From the NCBI GenBank assembly GCA_964534845.1, contig CAZHPV010000017.1, positions 1 through 38,714 of the forward strand: a stretch of DNA of 38,714 bases, read 5' to 3'. Positions 33,372 through 38,714 of the stretch are shown piece by piece. The first letter of the stretch is position 1. Each line of letters begins with the position of its first letter. The DNA is from CALCKU01 sp964534845. GTDB taxonomy: Bacteria; Pseudomonadota; Alphaproteobacteria; Caulobacterales; Maricaulaceae. The notes below the pieces were generated by a model, which ran no database searches, was not told where the DNA came from, and saw only the letters and a list, made by a program, of their open reading frames with translations. Position numbers and translations under genes: made by a program.

Positions 33372-35405
33372 CTAAGGGCTTTCCTTCTTGCGAACTTTTT
33401 CCAATACTTTGGTAATGGGTAGCGCAAGACGTTTTGAACCTTCAATACTGAGATGATTGTTATCCATATAGAGCATTTTACCATCAATAAAATTGTCACA
33501 ACGTCCTGATCCACCCTTATTACAAAATAATAAATCAGATCGTATAGGGTAGAAGTTTTTGTGCTCGATCTTATTAAAGGCTTCAAGAATATCGCCATTA
33601 CTTTTCTGATAGACCTCATATGACGTGGATAGAGATATTGGATTTTGCGTCCCGTCTTTGTTTAAAAACCGGTTTATTTTAATAACCTGATTAGGCACAT
33701 CCCACCCTGCCCCGGGAATTGGGTAAATCAAAATGACATTTATGCCCGCATTTAGATAAAAGTGAATATCAGCGATATATTGATCCAACACTCTTTTCTG
33801 ACGGTCACTGTCGTCCCCCTTACGAAATTCATGCCCAGCAATATCAATGGGATACGGCCCCCCGAGTTCTACCCCGCCCTCAAGATTATCAAATTTCTTG
33901 TTGTTATAATAACTGCCCCAACGTGCCGCAAAAATGACGGTTGGTATTTTGGCATCAAAAATATAATCCCGCATTCGTTCATTAGACTGTCGACATTTAT
34001 GACTTTCTCCTTGGTCTAATCTTACAACGCCTCGAATAGGAGCACATCCGATATAATAATATGACATTACCCCGTATTGATTTAGACCGTTCACAGAGGC
34101 ACCTCTAAAAAGAGGCCAAATGTGAGAATCGCCAAACATGGCTGCTTCTATTGGTTTTTCAGGACCCGTCACACATTTTGATAAAGGCAATTTTGGCAAG
34201 GGTTTTGACGGGGTTCCGCTGCAATCAGCTCTTGCTTTGCCCGCGAAATTCGGCCTGTCCGTAATGATTTCCTGCACAACCAAAGGCATATTATCATATA
34301 TGGCATTTGTTTTGGATGCCCAAAAGCCAATAGAGATCAATACAGCAAGACTTATAAATGACGCACCAAAAACAGCCTGCGACGTTTTAAGAATGCCCGT
34401 ATCGGCCCGACGAAAAGGCCGTTCAACAAAGCGCCAAGACAGGTAAGCCATTGCAAATGAAAACCCAAGCAATGCCAGCTTCATCAATGTCTCCGGCTCA
34501 TGGTGAAAGGCTAGACGAGAAAACGCAACGACAGGCTGGTGCCACAAATATAGGCTATAACTTATTAAGCCTATTCCGACCATAATCGGGGTGGAGAGTA
34601 ACTTCCCAATACCGGTAGAAGGCTCTGCATATAAAATAATCAAGGCAGATCCGATCACTGGGATAAGCGCCCATAATGAAGGGAACGGCGTCGTCTTATC
34701 AAAAATGACGATACTATAGACTATTAAAATTAACCCCAGCATAGAAAATATGGAATTCTTCTCTACTGGTTTGTTTAAGATCATCAACGTACAAAACACC
34801 CCAACCAACAGCTCCCAAAACCGCATAGGTAATAGGAAAAAATTGGCGGTAGCTCTCCAACGCGAGCCAAATTCTGCAAGAGCCAAACTGACTAGAGCCA
34901 TAAACAAAAACATATAAAAAACCGGACGGCGGCCAAAGCGCCACAGCGCCATAGCGATTAAAGGAAAGAATAAATAATATTGTTCCTCAACCGCCAAACT
35001 CCACGTATGCAGAAGGGGTTTTTCTTCAGCCGCAGGCCAAAAATAATTTGTCTCATGCCAAAACAAAATATTTGAGGCAAAAAATGAAACGGCAATTAAG
35101 CTCTCACCAAAATCCTTAAATTGATAAGGAATCATTAGTTTATAGGCAAAGGGCACACAGCATAAACAAATGAAAACGAGAGCAGGAAGAATACGTCTGG
35201 CCCGTCTTTCATAAAAATTCCATATCGAAAAACGGCCTTCTTCTAAGGCCGTAAAAATAATCATTGAGATCAAATAACCGCTAATCACGAAAAATATATC
35301 AACGCCGACAAAACCGCCACTAAAGAGGCTAAAACCTGCATGGAATAACAGAACAGGCACCACGGCGAGCGTTCTTAGACCGTCAATCTCGGGTCTATAC
35401 TTCAT
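33372..35405 (-). CDS. OafA-type membrane O-acyltransferase with SGNH domain
   Basis: A 677-aa acyltransferase-3 family protein fused to an SGNH domain. The N-terminal part opens with YRPEIDGLRTLAVVPVLLFH (catalytic His22) and FVGVDIFFVISGYLI, and has about ten membrane segments. The C-terminal periplasmic domain starts near residue 390; its nucleophile lies in FGDSHIWPLF (Ser427) and its Asp/His pair in DNNHLSIEG (Asp648, His651). Such proteins acetylate or acylate extracytoplasmic polysaccharide. It closes the minus-strand arm of the locus and faces the sulfotransferase gene. All catalytic residues are present. Confidence 0.92.
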   Translation of the reverse strand: MKYRPEIDGLRTLAVVPVLLFHAGFSLFSGGFVGVDIFFVISGYLISMIIFTALEEGRFSIWNFYERRARRILPALVFICLCCVPFAYKLMIPYQFKDFGESLIAVSFFASNILFWHETNYFWPAAEEKPLLHTWSLAVEEQYYLFFPLIAMALWRFGRRPVFYMFLFMALVSLALAEFGSRWRATANFFLLPMRFWELLVGVFCTLMILNKPVEKNSIFSMLGLILIVYSIVIFDKTTPFPSLWALIPVIGSALIILYAEPSTGIGKLLSTPIMVGIGLISYSLYLWHQPVVAFSRLAFHHEPETLMKLALLGFSFAMAYLSWRFVERPFRRADTGILKTSQAVFGASFISLAVLISIGFWASKTNAIYDNMPLVVQEIITDRPNFAGKARADCSGTPSKPLPKLPLSKCVTGPEKPIEAAMFGDSHIWPLFRGASVNGLNQYGVMSYYYIGCAPIRGVVRLDQGESHKCRQSNERMRDYIFDAKIPTVIFAARWGSYYNNKKFDNLEGGVELGGPYPIDIAGHEFRKGDDSDRQKRVLDQYIADIHFYLNAGINVILIYPIPGAGWDVPNQVIKINRFLNKDGTQNPISLSTSYEVYQKSNGDILEAFNKIEHKNFYPIRSDLLFCNKGGSGRCDNFIDGKMLYMDNNHLSIEGSKRLALPITKVLEKVRKKESP

Positions 35406-35468
35406 GCCGTTCTCATTTTAATCTCAAATAATTTCGTGCGAGAAATCATGCTAATGGCTTACTTCAAA

Positions 35469-37079
35469 TTAACTATCGACGTCAAAAACTGACTGTAAGC
35501 TCTCAAATCGGGCTGACGGATTTACGGCCACCCAACTCTCCTTATAAAGCCGTTCTTTTCTGGACTTAACGCTTATTTCATCAAGGCATAGATCAAAATC
35601 TTCGGGCCTATCGGCATAAGTCGAAAATTGCCGATATAGGCTATCTTTATCCAGCGGCTCATTGGCATAGATAAGCGGTAATTTGCCAAAATTCAGACAA
35701 TCTATCGCGACGGTTGAAGGCGTCGTAATAATCCCCTCAAAGTCTTTGAGGCTGTCATAGGGCTGTTCGTCCGGCCAGACCGAAAACCCCAAATCATTTG
35801 CGGCATTAAACAAGGCCGTCTTATCGGCTTCTGGCAGATTATGAATGATCGGATGCGGGCGCCATATAATATCCCGACCCGATATATTATGGGCGCTCAG
35901 GCCTCTGATCACATCGCGCATGATCTCAATATCAACGGCTACACCCCGCCTTTGATATAAGGGGTTCATAGGATGCGAATAGGATGTCAGCAGCGCCCAC
36001 TTTTTTCCCGTCTTGATAAATGCCGGCCTATCTTTTTGCAAAAAACGGGTTTGACCATAAGCCGGCAAGTCGCCTGCGCGTTTTGCGTCATATCCACAAA
36101 CAAAAACGCCTATATCTGACACGCCCGCGAAATTCCATCCATGACTTACGCCGTGCACATAATGACATGTTTTCGTGCCCGATTTTTGCATTTCCTTTTC
36201 CAACAAAGAGCAATCAGCCAAACCCGTATGCCCTAATATAAAATGATCCACATCCGGAGATAATTCTCTCCACCACAGCTGATAAGCATAACCTTGAAAA
36301 AAGCGTATATTAATCTTGACCCGCTCCCAAAAAGGCACGCCAATAGCACTCTGGTCGAAGTTTTTTTGCTGCGAGAGCATATGTGAAAACTGACTGAAGA
36401 GACTGCCGATAACGGAGCGAATATCTAGCGGATACCGTATATCGACATGAGACAGTTCAGGCCTATAATTTTTAAATATGGTCTTTGTGGCTTTGGCGGA
36501 TTTACGTAATTGCCCGGTTATAAACACAGGCCCGCTATGATCTTCTTTAAGCAATGATAAAATATGTTTTGTGCGGTTAGACACCTCGCCGTTCACCCCA
36601 ATACTCATAGGGCTAGAAAATTGCTGCCTTTGGCTAAATGAAAGATAACGAAGCGCTAAAGCTAATAAAATGATAGCGGAAAAAAACACAGCCAGGACGA
36701 CGCTTGATCGGGACGTCCTTACGTGAACACCCGCATTTAACAAGGCTTCCATCGCCGATTGACAGACGTTTACATCTCCATCCGGACAATCAAGCCATAT
36801 AGCGCTATTTTCATTCTCTTTGAGATGGGCGGCGCACTCAAGCCAGAGCCGGGCATTCGCCTTGTGGTACGCCTCAATATATTTTGCGAGTTCCATTTGC
36901 CATATAACATCCGCGACTGGAGCTACCAAATAGGATATGGCTTCATTTTCGCTCATCCGAGCAGACGTGAGACTGTGGCCAAATTCGGCAAAGTCTTTAG
37001 TTCGCAAATCTGCGGGCACGTCGGCGCTTACCTGCCAGTTGGAATGCCCCTCGGCTTTGTAGATATATACTCTCGCCAT
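35469..37079 (-). CDS. Membrane-anchored glycosyltransferase-like protein of the polysaccharide locus
   Basis: A 536-aa protein with an unusual layout. Residues 1-125 are a soluble domain I do not recognise. A single membrane helix lies at about 126-148 (SVVLAVFFSAIILLALALRY). The C-terminal part resembles GT-B-type transferases of the CDP-glycerol or capsule type: HYVHGVSHGW, then IIWRPHPI and TTPSTVAIDCLNFGKLPLIY in the donor-binding position. I chose ATG 37079, supported by TAAGG about seven bases upstream; a longer frame to 37181 would overlap the upstream gene. It starts eight bases after the pyruvyl transferase. No exact reaction is assigned. Confidence 0.7.
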   Translation of the reverse strand: MARVYIYKAEGHSNWQVSADVPADLRTKDFAEFGHSLTSARMSENEAISYLVAPVADVIWQMELAKYIEAYHKANARLWLECAAHLKENENSAIWLDCPDGDVNVCQSAMEALLNAGVHVRTSRSSVVLAVFFSAIILLALALRYLSFSQRQQFSSPMSIGVNGEVSNRTKHILSLLKEDHSGPVFITGQLRKSAKATKTIFKNYRPELSHVDIRYPLDIRSVIGSLFSQFSHMLSQQKNFDQSAIGVPFWERVKINIRFFQGYAYQLWWRELSPDVDHFILGHTGLADCSLLEKEMQKSGTKTCHYVHGVSHGWNFAGVSDIGVFVCGYDAKRAGDLPAYGQTRFLQKDRPAFIKTGKKWALLTSYSHPMNPLYQRRGVAVDIEIMRDVIRGLSAHNISGRDIIWRPHPIIHNLPEADKTALFNAANDLGFSVWPDEQPYDSLKDFEGIITTPSTVAIDCLNFGKLPLIYANEPLDKDSLYRQFSTYADRPEDFDLCLDEISVKSRKERLYKESWVAVNPSARFESLQSVFDVDS

Positions 37080-37087
37080 ATGCGACC

Positions 37088-38086
37088 TTACAGCGACTTT
37101 ATATCGGAAAAAAGCGTCGAGAGATTTTTCTGGGTTTCTGCTAAAAAGGCCTGCAAACGCGCCTGCTCGTCTCCGTGCCATTGCCTAGCCCAGGCCAGCT
37201 TATCTGCGTTAATCTGATCAATCGATACAAGACGGCCCATATCCAGACCACTATCGCGCAATGTCGCTTCATTCTTATGGGTATTCGATTTTAAAACGAG
37301 AAAAGGCGTTTGCGTGGCAAGTGCATAGATCATCATATGAAATCGTCCGGTAACGATCAGGGATTTTGACGAGACGGTTTTGACAAATTCAGAAAGATTT
37401 GCGCATTGTTTCCGCGTATCCGCTCGCGCCGCCTTTACCGAAAAGGCGATCTTGGCCGGATTCACAATATCGGATTTCGTTAGAAATCTTCGCAAAAAGA
37501 ACACAAAACCATCCCACCCTGACTTACCATAAAACATCGGGATAAGCTCGGCATCAAACCTCCACATGGTTTTGTAGATTTGATAAGCCGAAGCCCCCAG
37601 TACATTATCCGTAAAACCAATGCCTTGTCTGTCCGAATTGCCATCATGCTTTAACGACATTGCGAGATCGGGAATAATATGACAGGCAATATGGGCGGAT
37701 TGTAAAATAGACGCACTAGCCGATTCCCGCACTGAAATAATGTCGAAATCACGCGCCATCTCTTCAAATTCAGACCCGTTATTTTGCCAGGTCATATTTA
37801 TCAAAGCTGACTTTTTCTTCAATTTTTTCGCAACAGGTCCGGCGCGTAGTAAGCGATATCCCGCTGGGCGGTTACTATGTATTGTCCCCTCCCCGTTTAC
37901 GATAATACAGTCGGCAGATTTGAAAGCCTCCATGAACTTTGAATCCGCCTCCCAATTATGGCCGAGAGGCGCGGAGGCTATTAAATCTACCGCGTTAGAT
38001 TTACAATGCGTTTCAATAGCCTCTATGACGGTCAAGCACCCCCAATGTGCCTCATTGCGCGTATCATTTAACAAAACGGCCTTCAT
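37088..38086 (-). CDS. Polysaccharide pyruvyl transferase family protein
   Basis: A 332-aa member of the polysaccharide pyruvyl transferase family (PF04230), which adds a pyruvate ketal from phosphoenolpyruvate to sugar residues. It begins with MKAVLLNDTRNEAHWGCLTV, shows IIVNGEGTIHSNR in the nucleotide-fold half, and GRFHMMIYALATQTPFLVLK followed by NTHKNEATL in the second half. ATG 38086 has GGGGAGG seven bases upstream, which settles the start against a longer frame to 38134. It follows the epimerase by 20 bp and precedes the glycosyltransferase-like gene by eight bases, so the three form one operon. Some family members have other roles, so pyruvylation is an inference. Confidence 0.85.
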   Translation of the reverse strand: MKAVLLNDTRNEAHWGCLTVIEAIETHCKSNAVDLIASAPLGHNWEADSKFMEAFKSADCIIVNGEGTIHSNRPAGYRLLRAGPVAKKLKKKSALINMTWQNNGSEFEEMARDFDIISVRESASASILQSAHIACHIIPDLAMSLKHDGNSDRQGIGFTDNVLGASAYQIYKTMWRFDAELIPMFYGKSGWDGFVFFLRRFLTKSDIVNPAKIAFSVKAARADTRKQCANLSEFVKTVSSKSLIVTGRFHMMIYALATQTPFLVLKSNTHKNEATLRDSGLDMGRLVSIDQINADKLAWARQWHGDEQARLQAFLAETQKNLSTLFSDIKSL

Positions 38087-38106
38087 GGATAGGCCTCCCC
38101 TCAAGA

Positions 38107-38714
38107 TTATACCTTGTAATACTCGCGGTACCATTCAACGAAAAGCCGCACACCGTCTTTGACAGGTGTTTTGGGATCATATCCCACACTCTCAATCAGG
38201 CTGGACGCATCTGCGTGGGCATCCGGAACGTCCCCCGGTTGCAAAGGCAAATAGTTTTTAATTGCTTTTTTCCCGACGACCTCTTCTATCGCTTCAATAT
38301 ATTCCATCAGGCTAGACGGACTATTATTGCCAATATTGAAGATACGAAACGGTGCATCGGAACTATCCAGATCGGGATTATTACTATCCCAATCGGGGTT
38401 GGGCTGGGCAATATTGTCACTTGAATTTAAAACGCCTTGTACAATGTCCTCAACATAGGTGAAATCCCGGCTATGATTGCCATGATTAAACACTTTGATA
38501 GCTTCGCCGGCTAAAATATTCTTGGTAAACAGAAATAGCGCCATATCCGGGCGACCCCAAGGGCCATAAACGGAAAAAAAGCGCAAGCCCGTTGTCGGCA
38601 ATCTGAATAGGTGACTATAGGCATGGGCCATTAATTCATTGGCCCGTTTTGTTGCTGCATAAAATTGTAAGGGATGGCCAACTGTGTGCGATTCCTTGAA
38701 AGGCAATGTTGTAT
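38107..38714 (-). CDS. NAD-dependent nucleotide-sugar epimerase, partial (cut by right edge)
   Basis: The C-terminal part of a UDP-sugar epimerase of the extended SDR family, at least 202 codons, running off the window. It has the catalytic YxxxK in FYAATKRANELMAHAYSHLF, then TTGLRFFSVYGPWGRPDMA and FNHGNHSRDFTYVEDIV. The last block (YDPKTPVKDGVRLFVEWYREY) matches UDP-glucuronate 4-epimerases. It would supply a sugar nucleotide such as UDP-galacturonate to the polysaccharide. The N-terminal NAD-binding GxxGxxG lies outside the window. It is the first visible gene of the minus-strand arm. Confidence 0.88.
   Translation of the reverse strand, partial: TTLPFKESHTVGHPLQFYAATKRANELMAHAYSHLFRLPTTGLRFFSVYGPWGRPDMALFLFTKNILAGEAIKVFNHGNHSRDFTYVEDIVQGVLNSSDNIAQPNPDWDSNNPDLDSSDAPFRIFNIGNNSPSSLMEYIEAIEEVVGKKAIKNYLPLQPGDVPDAHADASSLIESVGYDPKTPVKDGVRLFVEWYREYYKV

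Noticed and set aside
1..38714. CRISPR arrays, tRNA or rRNA genes, insertion sequences
   Set aside because: No regularly spaced repeats, cloverleaf-like sequences, transposase frames or terminal repeats were seen on reading.

Overview
This window reads as chromosomal DNA from an alphaproteobacterium, most likely a marine, stalked or budding type close to Maricaulales/Hyphomonadales. That placement is an inference from a gatC-gatA-gatB group, pyrB with a degenerate pyrC, a dnaG-rpoD pair, a rhizobial-type bmt, a TadG-like protein, and DUF3137 and DUF2793 proteins. Base composition is moderate, with several visibly A+T-richer patches. I found no tRNA, rRNA, CRISPR array, insertion sequence or replication origin.

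Region 1 (1-7992): On the minus strand, gatC, gatA and gatB encode the Glu/Asp-tRNA amidotransferase. A small membrane-protein gene sits between gatA and gatB, and another A+T-rich membrane frame runs off the left edge. Rightward from 4153 lie a tiny membrane protein and two tandem lysophospholipid-acyltransferase-like genes. They converge on pyrB-pyrC, where the dihydroorotase has lost its metal ligands and is probably a structural partner of aspartate transcarbamylase.

Region 2 (8086-18078): Mostly minus-strand housekeeping genes: a TadG/von Willebrand protein, ruvX, a YdjM-like membrane protein, bmt, mobA with a DUF1761 membrane protein, then dnaG followed by rpoD. A DUF3137 gene is on the plus strand. 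RpoD has a histone-H1-like Lys/Ala/Thr-rich N-terminal tail. DnaG lacks most of the canonical zinc ligands.

Region 3 (18272-28125): An exported carboxylesterase lipoprotein, a cytochrome c lipoprotein overlapping a periplasmic TPR protein, and a METTL7-like methyltransferase. Next comes a tightly packed four-gene operon (DUF1330, DUF2855, dienoyl-CoA-isomerase-like crotonase, long GST) divergent from a PadR regulator, with a perfect inverted repeat in front of the regulator. A lipoprotein/beta-barrel protein with peptide repeats follows, ending at a clear intrinsic terminator.

Region 4 (28422-38714): A surface-polysaccharide locus in two convergent arms. The plus arm has a polyprenyl-phosphate sugar transferase, a methyltransferase, a DUF2793 phage/GTA-type protein and a sulfotransferase. 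The minus arm has a nucleotide-sugar epimerase (cut by the window edge), a polysaccharide pyruvyl transferase, an unusual membrane-anchored glycosyltransferase-like protein and an OafA-type O-acyltransferase with an SGNH domain. Together they suggest a sulfated, pyruvylated and acylated glycan. The most unusual points are the DUF2793 protein inside this locus and the PadR-linked operon.
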